Positions 17,759-25,705 of a DNA stretch of 64,000 nucleotides are shown here, one piece after another. A program made the translations under genes and the position numbers. The stretch comes from Legionella fallonii LLAP-10 (GTDB taxonomy: Bacteria; Pseudomonadota; Gammaproteobacteria; Legionellales; Legionellaceae): the NCBI RefSeq assembly GCF_000953135.1, contig NZ_LN614827.1:432001-496000 (forward strand). The letters run 5' to 3'. Below the pieces are notes generated by a model. That model made no database searches. It was not told where the DNA came from and saw only the letters and a program-made list of their open reading frames with translations. Within the stretch, counting starts at the first letter, position 1, and each line of letters opens with the position of its first letter.

Positions 17759-17806
17759 GAGTAGCTTTTGGCCGCTTTTATAATATTGAGTGGCATTTCT
17801 ATCAAT
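17759..17806 (-). other. Conserved N-terminal coding sequence upstream of the TTG, with ATT in place of ATG
   Basis: In frame with copy A, these bases encode I-D-R-N-A-T-Q-Y-Y-K-S-G-Q-K-L-L. They align with the N termini of copy C (M-D-R-N-V-K) and copy B (M-N-K-N-A-E-Q-Y-Y-Q-S-A). Copy C has ATGGATAGAAATG where copy A has ATTGATAGAAATG. No ATG, GTG or TTG occurs in frame between the upstream stop and the TTG at 17758. Either ATT is used as a rare start, or the start codon has been lost. Confidence 0.65.
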
Positions 17807-17853
17807 GATGCATTCTCTCTTCGGTTCTATAATTATTTATCTTATCACAATTA

Positions 17854-18936
17854 TTAAGTAGCGATGCCTATTAGTATGGCGCAGAGTGTTGCAACGATTA
17901 TTAGCATCAGACTGCGGATATAAAAGGCGGTACGTTTATTTTTATAAAGTCCCCATAGATAAGATAGGGGGTGGCGGTAAATCAGCGCACGGAGAATTGT
18001 TTTTGTAACACCATGAGGAATTCCACCAGTAATCGCCAGTTCATGAATTCTGACGCTAGGATTGGCATTAGCTTCAATAATTACTCCCGCAGTAGTTTCT
18101 ATAGGACGATTGATATCGGCGCACTCAATATCAAATCCTACCAAGTTTAAATTTAAAGTATGGGCAGCCCGAATAAGCATACGTTTATTTTCCTTGCAGA
18201 TATTTTTACCCAAAGGTTCATAAGTACCGCCACGTGAAGTGTTACATACATAACATAGGGTGACTGATTCACCTTTATAAGGAATAGAGTTAAGCGTTAA
18301 TCCCAGTTCTTTTAAGCGGATTTGTACTTCATCATCAACAACAATAGGAGCAAGCATGTCACTAATTTTCTGTCGTTTGATGTTGCTCAAGTCAATAAGT
18401 TCTTGAATGTTATGCTGACCATCTCCTACCACATGGGCTGGGTAACGCCGTACCACACCTAATAATTTATTTTTAAATATTAATACTCGATATGATTTTA
18501 AATTACCGTGAAACTCTTCAATAGAAATAAATTCCTCGGTCAGAAATTGAGACGTTAAATGCCGTTTTAACTCCTCCACCGATTGTATATTGCATAAGAC
18601 ATCCCTGCCTCGGCGACCATCTTGAGTAGGCTTTATCACCAATGGAAACTTCAAATCAACTAAGTATTCCTCTAAGTTTCCCTCCTCAAAATCTGTTTTG
18701 CTAATTGCTATGGCTTTAGGAACAGGGAATCCTGCATTTTCAAGCAGCTTGTTTGAGCAATATTTATTGCGTGCAATACTGACACTGCAATGATCATTAA
18801 AGCAATTAACAACTCCCCGGCAAAAATATCGTGTTTTCCCTAGATATAAGTCAAATCCATCGATTTCGGGGATTGGTGTTACAGCTAAGCATAAATCTAG
18901 CGCGCTTTGGTAGTATTGTTCCGCATTTTTATTCAT
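17854..18936 (-). CDS. ATP-grasp ligase, cyanophycin synthetase/GshF-like (copy B)
   Basis: A 360-residue ATP-grasp ligase starting at ATG 18936 (MNKNAEQYYQSALDL). It carries the same motif order as its paralogues: SIARNKYCSNKLLENAGFPV, FPLVIKPTQDGRRGRDVLCN, ISIEEFHGNLKSYRVLIF, VVGDGQHNIQELI and VIIEANANPSVRIHELA. A terminal hydrophobic helix (LMLIIVATLCAILIGIA) follows a basic stretch, suggesting the enzyme is tethered on the cytosolic face of the membrane. It is the most complete-looking copy. The methyltransferase gene ends 31 bases upstream, so the two are probably co-transcribed. Substrates are unknown; peptide bond formation with an amino acid is inferred from the family. Confidence 0.8.
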   Translation of the reverse strand: MNKNAEQYYQSALDLCLAVTPIPEIDGFDLYLGKTRYFCRGVVNCFNDHCSVSIARNKYCSNKLLENAGFPVPKAIAISKTDFEEGNLEEYLVDLKFPLVIKPTQDGRRGRDVLCNIQSVEELKRHLTSQFLTEEFISIEEFHGNLKSYRVLIFKNKLLGVVRRYPAHVVGDGQHNIQELIDLSNIKRQKISDMLAPIVVDDEVQIRLKELGLTLNSIPYKGESVTLCYVCNTSRGGTYEPLGKNICKENKRMLIRAAHTLNLNLVGFDIECADINRPIETTAGVIIEANANPSVRIHELAITGGIPHGVTKTILRALIYRHPLSYLWGLYKNKRTAFYIRSLMLIIVATLCAILIGIAT

Positions 18937-18966
18937 AATTTTGTATTCTCAATAATGAATGATCTA

Positions 18967-19692
18967 TTATGGTTTTCTTGCGATAGCCATAAGACCTTCC
19001 CTACTATCCCAGAGTGCTTTTGAGGGCAAATCTAATCGCGCATACGACTCTATTTGCTCTATGATAAAGCCCGCATGTTCTAGCTCTCTGGTTAAAATTT
19101 TCTCATCAAAAAAATGAAGTGTATTTGGCATTTTTTCACCAATTAAGTTTTTTAAATCAGTAAAATAACCAGGCCATTCGTGCCCTTCACGTATTCTTTG
19201 TTCATATAAAGGAATAATTTTCTTAGAAATTCCTTTATAAGGAGTCGACGTAATAATAAATAATTTTGCGTCGTTTTTTAACCAAGTAAATAATTTCTCA
19301 AAGCCAATTTGCAGAGCGGAGGGGGCTAAATAGCCTAGCATATGAGCAATATAGCATCCAGCAATGCTTTGTGCTTCTAAGTCCACTCCTTGTGGAAACT
19401 CTCCAGGAAGTAATGTCAGGCGACTACGATACTCAGGTGGCGTCTGATTGTATAAAATGTCGAGATGCCTTGGTTCAAGGTCATTGGCGATAACAGTCGC
19501 CCCTTCGTTTAACGCTGCAATAGATACAAAACCATAAGCAGCACCAAGCTCTAATACAGGGGCTGTTTGTTGGCTGGCATATTGGATAAATTCCTGGGCA
19601 TATTTATCAATATAAGTGGTACACGGACCTTTTTTATTTAAGGTCATTATAAGGTATCTACTTACCCGTCTTGGTATTTGTAAATCACTCAC
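18967..19692 (-). CDS. SAM-dependent methyltransferase (class I)
   Basis: A 241-residue class I methyltransferase. Motif I is VLELGAAYGFVSIAAL (about 46-61), the acidic ribose-binding residue lies in VIANDLEPRH, and the post-motif II region is IAGCYIAHMLGYL. The C-terminal half (LFTWLKNDAKLFIITSTPY and beyond) resembles small-molecule rather than RNA or DNA methyltransferases. It lies between the AB and CD pairs of ATP-grasp ligases on the same strand, so it may modify their product or an acceptor substrate. The acceptor cannot be deduced from the sequence. Confidence 0.75.
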   Translation of the reverse strand: MSDLQIPRRVSRYLIMTLNKKGPCTTYIDKYAQEFIQYASQQTAPVLELGAAYGFVSIAALNEGATVIANDLEPRHLDILYNQTPPEYRSRLTLLPGEFPQGVDLEAQSIAGCYIAHMLGYLAPSALQIGFEKLFTWLKNDAKLFIITSTPYKGISKKIIPLYEQRIREGHEWPGYFTDLKNLIGEKMPNTLHFFDEKILTRELEHAGFIIEQIESYARLDLPSKALWDSREGLMAIARKP

Positions 19693-19731
19693 TTTAGGGG
19701 TCTCATTGCTCGAGTTGGTTAATTTATTAAT

Positions 19732-20031
19732 TCAAGGAGGAGGATATGAATCAGCAATACTTTTGTAACGTATCTCTTTCTTTATGCGTCCTTCTATAGA
19801 AACAGTAACTGGTTGTGGTAGCTGTTTAATATATTGTAGCACTGTAGCATGATCTGTCTCACCTATCTTAGTTATTTTTGCTTTTTTCATTACCGAAAAA
19901 ACGCCACTACCACTTGCAAAAAAATCAGTGGTTGCAATAGTGTATGTTTTTTCTTTGCTCAGGGGAGTGTCTTGATGATACACGGTAACTACTTTATGCC
20001 CCAGAGGTTGCTGCTGTTACGTTGCAGAGCA
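19732..20031 (-). pseudogene. 5'-nucleotidase remnant (C-terminal fragment)
   Basis: The minus strand encodes PLSKEKTYTIATTDFFASGS, followed by HATVLQYIKQLPQPVTVSIE. These are the hallmarks of the C-terminal substrate-binding domain of UshA-type 5'-nucleotidases (compare the E. coli pattern PxDPAKTYRMAT-NF-ATGGDG). Upstream a TAA interrupts the frame, and the sequence DVALQ, typical of the same domain, continues in a different frame near 20020. The catalytic metallophosphatase domain is missing. This is therefore a decayed gene; the 83-codon open frame left over (from GTG 19983) is unlikely to be functional. Confidence 0.7.
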
Positions 20032-20148
20032 ACATCAACGTAATGAGAGGTTGATGTTTTTTTTATGAAAGAGCATGACTTATCTATCATTGATAAGCTA
20101 TCACCTATATTGTTTGCCTTATAATAATAGTGAATTGTGAGTAATTTA

Positions 20149-21231
20149 CTAGCGTATGAAACTTGAGATAATTAGGCTCAAGACAAGTAAAGTCATCATT
20201 CCTGATTTAAAATAAATAGATAGACGACTACGAAGGCACAGATGATAAAAGTAAGACAAGGGATGACGATAAATTAACTGCTTTAATATTTTTTTAGTAA
20301 CAACAGCTCGTATTCCTTGATTTGGGATTTCATGAAGAGTGGTATCAGCACAATAATTTGCCTCAATGATGATCCATCTATTGGGTCTAAAAGGAACATT
20401 GATATTTTCACATAGCACATCAAAACCAACGTAATTTAATCCGATGACTTGAGCCGCTTGGCATAAGTGTTTCGCATTGGTAGGGTGTATTTTTTTTCCA
20501 AGTGAAAATATATCTCCATCGCGCCCTGTATTAACTGTATAGCCTAGTCGAATTTTATGCCCTTCGGGTATAATGCTTTGCAGAGATAATCCTTGTTCTT
20601 TCAGGCAATTTTGATGCTCTATATCAAATTTTAATGGAGAAATGGTTAGCTCTTTACTCAAACGAATTCTTTCCGCATTTCTTATCTCGATTAATTCTTC
20701 AACATTATGTATTCCATCTCCTACGAGATGAGCTGCTGTTCGTTCTAGTACTCCAATAACACGGTTTTTTAAAATCAGCACACGATATTCTTTCAAATTA
20801 GTATGAAACTCTTCTATTTGCACATACTTGTACTTGTCGAAAAAGGTACTTAGGTAGGTAGACAGCATTTCCAGATCTTGGATATTACACAATACATCCT
20901 TACCTCGTACGGTATTCATCATTGGTTTTGCAACTAATGGAAAATTAAGGTGTTTTACTAATTGATCTAATGGTTTTTGTGACCATCTCTCTTTGTTAAA
21001 GGCGGTAGCTTTGGGTACGGGAAATCCAGCCCGTTGCAGTAATTTATTTAATGCATATTTATGCTTGGAAAGATATACGCTAGCGCCTTGATTCATAGGC
21101 GAAATAGAATATACAAAATAATAGTGTTTTCTTCCAAGCTCGACTCTTAGATACCCAAGTTCTGGAATATAGGTGCAGGGTAAGTGTAAGTCCATGGCCC
21201 CTTGATGAAATAATTTAACATTTCTATCCAT
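20149..21231 (-). CDS. ATP-grasp ligase, cyanophycin synthetase/GshF-like (copy C)
   Basis: A 360-residue ATP-grasp ligase. I choose the ATG at 21231 (MDRNVKLFHQGAMDL) over the GTG at 21240 because GAGGTGA lies six bases upstream. Motifs: KYALNKLLQRAGFPVPKA, FPLVAKPMMNTVRGKDVLCN, VQIEEFHTNLKEYRVLIL, LVGDGIHNVEELI, YVGFDVLCENINVPF and IIIEANYCADTTLHEIP. A C-terminal hydrophobic helix (MMTLLVLSLIISSFI) follows. Closest to copy D. Its start overlaps the end of copy D by eight bases, so translation is coupled. The metal-ligand Asp, Glu and Asn are kept, so the enzyme should be active. Confidence 0.78.
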   Translation of the reverse strand: MDRNVKLFHQGAMDLHLPCTYIPELGYLRVELGRKHYYFVYSISPMNQGASVYLSKHKYALNKLLQRAGFPVPKATAFNKERWSQKPLDQLVKHLNFPLVAKPMMNTVRGKDVLCNIQDLEMLSTYLSTFFDKYKYVQIEEFHTNLKEYRVLILKNRVIGVLERTAAHLVGDGIHNVEELIEIRNAERIRLSKELTISPLKFDIEHQNCLKEQGLSLQSIIPEGHKIRLGYTVNTGRDGDIFSLGKKIHPTNAKHLCQAAQVIGLNYVGFDVLCENINVPFRPNRWIIIEANYCADTTLHEIPNQGIRAVVTKKILKQLIYRHPLSYFYHLCLRSRLSIYFKSGMMTLLVLSLIISSFIR

Positions 21232-22225
21232 TGGAATCACCTCGAGTTGGTGACATAATGTTCTTTAATCGGTGATATAGATAGGCAAAAGGATGGCGTA
21301 AAATGAGTTGTATTAGTACTTTTTTGCCAATCTTAATTCCTTTTCCATCGTCTGGTAATTCGTGTAGAGTAATGTCTGGAGGAAAGTTGGCTTCCAGAAT
21401 AAACCATTTGGTTTTGCTGAAGGGATGATTAATATGCTCGCACATTAGATCAAGACCAACCAAGTCCAGTCCAGTGATTTGTGCTGCTTTTCGTATGTAC
21501 TTTGCGTTTTCTCTATTAATTTTCTTGTTGACAAAGGCTACCTGTCCTCCAAGGGCACGATTTACTGCATACCGTACCCTTACAACTTGCCCTTTATGCG
21601 GGATACTGTCTAGTGAGAGCCCTTGATCTGTAAGACAGTTTTGGCAGTCATCATTTATTTGAGGAAACTCCTCATTTTGTGTCATCAGTTGCTCAATAGT
21701 GAGTTGGCCATCCCCTTCTATGATTGGAGCAAAGCGTTCAACAACCCCGATAATACGATTTTTTAGCAACAATACACGGTATTCTTTTAGTCCTTCATGA
21801 TACTCTTCAACAAGAATATCGGAGGATGTTTGTAACGCTTTTTCCAACTGGAATGACAAATCATCATAGGTTTTGATGTTGCATACAACATCCATACCAC
21901 TGTGACTATTGAGCATAGGTTTTATTACCAAGGGGAAACGTAATTTTTTTATTAAATTCGATAAAGAGTATTTTTGCAGTTTTCTCTTATTAATTGTTAC
22001 AGCCTTAGGAACTGAAATACCTTCCTGTTCAAATAACAACTTGGTGGCGTGCTTATTATTCGCAATAAAAATACTGGATGCATTGTTTAGATGGGTAATT
22101 CCTCGAAGTAAATAATAGTTTTCTTTGCCGAAACAAATGTGTAAGCTGTTAATCTCATTTACATAAGTAACCGGCAATTTTAACGTCAAAGCGCTTTCAT
22201 AATAGGCTTGAAGAATTTTATTCAA
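21224..22225 (-). CDS. ATP-grasp ligase, cyanophycin synthetase/GshF-like (copy D)
   Basis: About 333 residues from a TTG at 22225, chosen because GAGAGG lies six bases upstream and the resulting N terminus (MNKILQAYYESAL) aligns with copies A-C. An ATG at 22258 would add 11 residues. Motifs: NKHATKLLFEQEGISVPKA, FPLVIKPMLNSHSGMDVVCN, ILVEEYHEGLKEYRVLLL, IIEGDGQLTIEQLM and FILEANFPPDITLHELP. The DVVCN and EGDGQLT variants differ slightly from the other copies, and the C-terminal membrane helix is missing or much reduced (it ends LKNIMSPTRGDSNG). It is the first gene of the C-D pair. Confidence 0.75.
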   Translation of the reverse strand: MNKILQAYYESALTLKLPVTYVNEINSLHICFGKENYYLLRGITHLNNASSIFIANNKHATKLLFEQEGISVPKAVTINKRKLQKYSLSNLIKKLRFPLVIKPMLNSHSGMDVVCNIKTYDDLSFQLEKALQTSSDILVEEYHEGLKEYRVLLLKNRIIGVVERFAPIIEGDGQLTIEQLMTQNEEFPQINDDCQNCLTDQGLSLDSIPHKGQVVRVRYAVNRALGGQVAFVNKKINRENAKYIRKAAQITGLDLVGLDLMCEHINHPFSKTKWFILEANFPPDITLHELPDDGKGIKIGKKVLIQLILRHPFAYLYHRLKNIMSPTRGDSNG

Positions 22226-22528
22226 GTGAACCTCTCTATGTAGATTAGTTCTATACATGCAACATGACTACAAGAGCTCGTCTATTGAGACTCTATGAAT
22301 ATTATAGCCTAATAAAATTAATAAGTTTTTATTTTATTGTGAAACCGTGATTCGGGCTTGTTATAGAGACAAGGGAGTCGTTCAATTAATGGAGTCAAGT
22401 TAAGCGTTTATAACTTAGGCCGTATTACGACTTCGTCAAATCCGGGTTATACACCTTAAGTTGACGTCACTACGTGAGCAATTACGAGATTAGTGCCAAT
22501 GGGAGGAGTAGCGGAGCAAAGAGTAGCG
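22226..22528. other. Intergenic region between the ATP-grasp array and dotB
   Basis: About 300 bases on the downstream side of dotB and upstream of the ATP-grasp array. It holds one dispersed repeat (22456-22485), and at its dotB end two GAGTAGCG motifs with a 16-base palindrome (22520-22535) that includes the dotB stop codon and could act as a terminator for the dotDCB transcript. No coding region seen. Confidence 0.45.
22456..22485 (+). repeat. Dispersed ~30-nt intergenic repeat, copy 3
   Basis: Contains TTGACGTCACTACGTGAGCA, which matches copy 2 at all but four positions over about 27 bases. As with the other copies, it lies just past the end of an operon (here dotDCB). Confidence 0.6.
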
Positions 22529-23659
22529 CTACTCTCGTTGATACTCTTTAGTACCAGCGATAATTAATTTATACACACGCTCACTAATAATCCCTTGCTC
22601 AAACTTCATTCGTGCATCTACAGTCATTAATTGCCCTCTTTTCTTTACTAATTTACGTGTGGCTGACGTAACATCATTCGGATCGCCTTCTAATAATGTA
22701 TCCCTTACTTCCTCATCAAAGACCAAATATTCTCTTAAAGCAACTCGTCGTTCATCAACCGTTGGAACCAATTTTTGCCAAATACATAATCTAATTGTTT
22801 CGAGAATATCTATAGTTCTACCAAGGCGTTCTTCACCGGCAAACGAAGTTACGAGACGACGCATGGTTTCGGCTACGCCAGAGGTATGTAATGTAGTATA
22901 TACAGGATGCCCTGTTAGGGCCGCTTCAAGCGCGGCACTGATTGTTTCTGCATCTCGACACTCACCCACCATAATTAAGCGCGGTTTCCGTCTTAAAGCG
23001 TTTCTCACGCCATCCGCAAAGCTGGGTAAATGACGCGGGATCTCGGATTGGCTAACTACGGCAGAAATGGTATCAATTTCATCATAAACGAATTCTATTG
23101 GTGATTCGTAAGTAAGTACTTTTCTATTAGAGTCTTCGGTTTCTATGAGTTCACGAATAATTGAGGCTAGCAACGTTGATTTACCTGAACCCGTGGCGCC
23201 GGTAATAAATACAATGCCTTCCTGAGGGGCTATAGCCTCAAGAATATTATCTGGCAAGTTCATTGTACTTAATTTAGGCGGTGTCGTCGGAATGGTTCTT
23301 AAGGTAATCTGAATTGAATCGTGACCTTCAACCAAGCAGGCCGTTGCATTTACTCTATAGCGGTAACGAACCCCTCTATTAGGACGGAATTCATAATGTG
23401 TATCTATATCTTTACCAGAAAGAAGCTGAGTAGTCGCATTGGGGCCATAAATTGCATTAATTAAATCGCCCAATTCAGTATTTGAAAGGCGGCGATTAGT
23501 AATTTTGATTAGCTTTCCATAAACTTCTGCAAAAATGGGTTCACCCGTTTGTATGGTGATGTCTGATGCATTTAAACTTTCGGAATGCTCCAACATTCTG
23601 TCCATAAAAACAGGAGTAAAACGGGTTGGTTCATCAGGCATGAAATTAATATGGCTCAT
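22529..23659 (-). CDS. dotB: DotB, Dot/Icm secretion ATPase
   Basis: A 376-residue VirB11/PilT-like hexameric ATPase. Walker A is GATGSGKST (about 153-161), the Asp box/Walker B region is LIMVGECRDAET (about 228-239), and the His box is YTTLHTSGVAETMRR (about 258-272). The N-terminal domain begins MSHINFMPDEPTRF. DotB powers effector export and cycles from the cytosol to the DotO ATPase at the base of the channel. It is the last gene of dotD-dotC-dotB, 21 bases after dotC. A short palindrome spans its stop codon. Confidence 0.95.
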   Translation of the reverse strand: MSHINFMPDEPTRFTPVFMDRMLEHSESLNASDITIQTGEPIFAEVYGKLIKITNRRLSNTELGDLINAIYGPNATTQLLSGKDIDTHYEFRPNRGVRYRYRVNATACLVEGHDSIQITLRTIPTTPPKLSTMNLPDNILEAIAPQEGIVFITGATGSGKSTLLASIIRELIETEDSNRKVLTYESPIEFVYDEIDTISAVVSQSEIPRHLPSFADGVRNALRRKPRLIMVGECRDAETISAALEAALTGHPVYTTLHTSGVAETMRRLVTSFAGEERLGRTIDILETIRLCIWQKLVPTVDERRVALREYLVFDEEVRDTLLEGDPNDVTSATRKLVKKRGQLMTVDARMKFEQGIISERVYKLIIAGTKEYQRE

Positions 23660-23680
23660 ACTTATTACCAGTCTTAATTA

Positions 23681-24595
23681 TCAGTTCACAGGGGCAATAA
23701 CAGGCTGCCAAGATTTATTAGTTATTATAATTCTAGACTGCTTAGCAATTTTTTCCATGTTTTTAAATTGTTCTAGAGCATTCTCATCTTTTGCGACAGC
23801 AGCTTTCCATTCATTACTGTTAACATTCAATATAGGTAGAGCAGTAATTCTCAATACTCGATCATCGATATGAATTTCAGAACCATCTCCAGTAACTCCT
23901 AAGTCGGTATGGGAAACATAAGGGGGCGAAACAATGTTCATAGCAAGGAGTTTTCTATAAAGAATCATACCACCAAAATCTTCTTTAATGCGGGCGATAC
24001 TTTCTTCCAAAATGGTATTGGCTTGAGTTATGCCATTTTTCCACCCTTTAGTTGTATAAATACACCATAACTGCCTTTCTGCTTTAGTTTTGGGGAGCAG
24101 GAATACATTAGGCGCTTCGGGTTTTTGGTAATCCATCCACAAATATTGGCGCCAGGTGGGGGGAGCTGTTATAAAACGTGCTTGTTTCGCTACTTTATAA
24201 GTACGATCTGAAATACGTATATTTTGTGCATCAGCAAGATTCAAAGTATTTCTACCTTCGAGTAATACTGGAGGTAGGATATTGTGTTCGAGTACTAGGG
24301 AATTAAAATCAAAGATGGTATCTAGTTTTCTAGATTGTCTAGTCAGCGACTGGTCTATTTGTTTGGCACGCCACGCCAATCCGGATTGAGCCCCAAGACT
24401 TAAAGCCGTTTCTTTTAGCGCCATTTCACGAATTTTACTCATTTTTTGTTTTTTCTGGGCGCGAATGTATTTGCCATTGGCCATCGCTTGTATCCCTTTT
24501 AACGAACCCGTATCTCCCATATTGGTACGAGACGAGGAACAAGCCACCAGCAATACTGATAATATAACGGCTAAGCTAAGAGTAAATTTTTGCAT
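23681..24595 (-). CDS. dotC: DotC, outer-membrane lipoprotein of Dot/Icm
   Basis: A 304-residue lipoprotein. The signal MQKFTLSLAVILSVLLVAC ends in a lipobox with the acylated Cys at 19. DotC, with DotD and DotH, forms the outer-membrane core ring of the type IVB apparatus, and DotC and DotD are needed to place DotH in the outer membrane. The central region has many aromatic residues (FITAPPTWRQYLWMDYQKPE) typical of the protein. It overlaps dotD by 20 bases, so both are read from one transcript with dotB. Confidence 0.92.
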   Translation of the reverse strand: MQKFTLSLAVILSVLLVACSSSRTNMGDTGSLKGIQAMANGKYIRAQKKQKMSKIREMALKETALSLGAQSGLAWRAKQIDQSLTRQSRKLDTIFDFNSLVLEHNILPPVLLEGRNTLNLADAQNIRISDRTYKVAKQARFITAPPTWRQYLWMDYQKPEAPNVFLLPKTKAERQLWCIYTTKGWKNGITQANTILEESIARIKEDFGGMILYRKLLAMNIVSPPYVSHTDLGVTGDGSEIHIDDRVLRITALPILNVNSNEWKAAVAKDENALEQFKNMEKIAKQSRIIITNKSWQPVIAPVN

Positions 24596-25058
24596 ATCGT
24601 AGTTCTACAACCTGACTGTTAGGGTACACGTGAATATAGGCTTTTTTACCGGCTTGGTAGTCAATGTTACGGAGAATTTCTGCCAAACTTTCGTCTTTTA
24701 TATTTAGACTAATTAAAATAGGCAGAGAAGGGGATTGGCCTATTACACGCATTTTAAAATGTGATGCTTTCGCAATACGGGCTGTTAACTCTTCTATTGG
24801 TCCGGACCAGTCAACACTGGCGCGTGCTTGCAGATTATAAGCATTGGGAATGGTAAGGGTATTGTCTTTATGCGGAGGTATTATTACTTTTTCAACACGA
24901 GCCATCTCCAGCATAGAATCACTCACAGAAACAGCCGCCTCAGCTAGTTTTATTGTTGCATCATCACTAGGGTTGTTAATTGGTGGTTTTTTAAAAGTGG
25001 TTCCACAACTTGAAAGTAGTGCTGAAACAATAAACATTATGACAATCTTGTTGCTCAT
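24576..25058 (-). CDS. dotD: DotD, outer-membrane lipoprotein of Dot/Icm
   Basis: A 160-residue lipoprotein with signal MSNKIVIMFIVSALLSSC, where the lipobox LSSC puts lipidation at Cys18. A disordered linker of about 50 residues precedes a C-terminal domain of the secretin N0 / STN type, which is the known fold of DotD. It is the first gene of dotDCB, so the operon promoter should lie between it and rsmD (25059-25159). That gap ends AAAGAACATTGC before the ATG, a weak ribosome-binding site. Confidence 0.92.
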   Translation of the reverse strand: MSNKIVIMFIVSALLSSCGTTFKKPPINNPSDDATIKLAEAAVSVSDSMLEMARVEKVIIPPHKDNTLTIPNAYNLQARASVDWSGPIEELTARIAKASHFKMRVIGQSPSLPILISLNIKDESLAEILRNIDYQAGKKAYIHVYPNSQVVELRYAKIYS

Positions 25059-25159
25059 GCAATGTTCTTTTTAAAGTATAATAAGTATACGTTCGATTGA
25101 AACAGGAGCAAGGCTCCTTGTCAAGATATTGTTAAAATAGTGAGAGAAAAACTTTTTTA

Positions 25160-25705
25160 TTAGATTTTTTCCAGAAGACCATATACCACTTGCCCCGCCT
25201 GTTTTAACTTGATTTGTTGCCACTGAGCGTTGTCTATAGGGATTTGTGTAGACGATTCTGTGTATACAAGTCCACCTGGAGATAGAAGCTTTTTGTTCAC
25301 TATTTCATTGAGGCATTGAGGAATATAATTACCCGCAAATGGTGGGTCTAAAAAAATAATATCAAATTGTTCGTCACATTGTTGTAAATAAATTTTAGAG
25401 TCTGTTTTAATCAATGACAACTTGGGATTATTAAATTGCGCAATTATTTTTTGTAGATTTACATGAGCCTTTGGTGCTTGTTCTACAAAGACAACTTTAG
25501 TCGCTCCTCGTGAAAATGCTTCAAATCCCAATGCGCCACTACCAGCAAAAGCATCGAGACAACGAGCATTTTTAATGTCGTGCATTAGCCAGTTAAAAAG
25601 AGTCTCGCGAACTCGATCCGGAGTAGGTCTTAAACCTTCTACATCAGGAACGTTTAATTTTTTACCCCGGTATAAGCCCCCTATGATGCGAATAATGTGA
25701 TTCAA
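25160..25705 (-). CDS. rsmD: 16S rRNA (guanine966-N2)-methyltransferase RsmD
   Basis: A 181-residue methyltransferase. GLRPTPDRVRETLFNWL, the SAM-binding CLDAFAGSGALGFEAFSRGA and the catalytic FDIIFLDPPF (N6/N2 amino-methyltransferase motif IV) identify RsmD, which methylates G966 of 16S rRNA. Its start overlaps the M16 peptidase stop by four bases. In many proteobacteria rsmD is adjacent to ftsY; here the two M16 genes come between, with ftsY on the opposite strand. Confidence 0.92.
   Translation of the reverse strand: MNHIIRIIGGLYRGKKLNVPDVEGLRPTPDRVRETLFNWLMHDIKNARCLDAFAGSGALGFEAFSRGATKVVFVEQAPKAHVNLQKIIAQFNNPKLSLIKTDSKIYLQQCDEQFDIIFLDPPFAGNYIPQCLNEIVNKKLLSPGGLVYTESSTQIPIDNAQWQQIKLKQAGQVVYGLLEKI

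Noticed and set aside
16739-22225. Calling the ATP-grasp proteins true cyanophycin synthetases
   Set aside because: CphA is about 850-900 residues with a second, Mur-ligase-like domain; these are about 340-360 residues and lack it.
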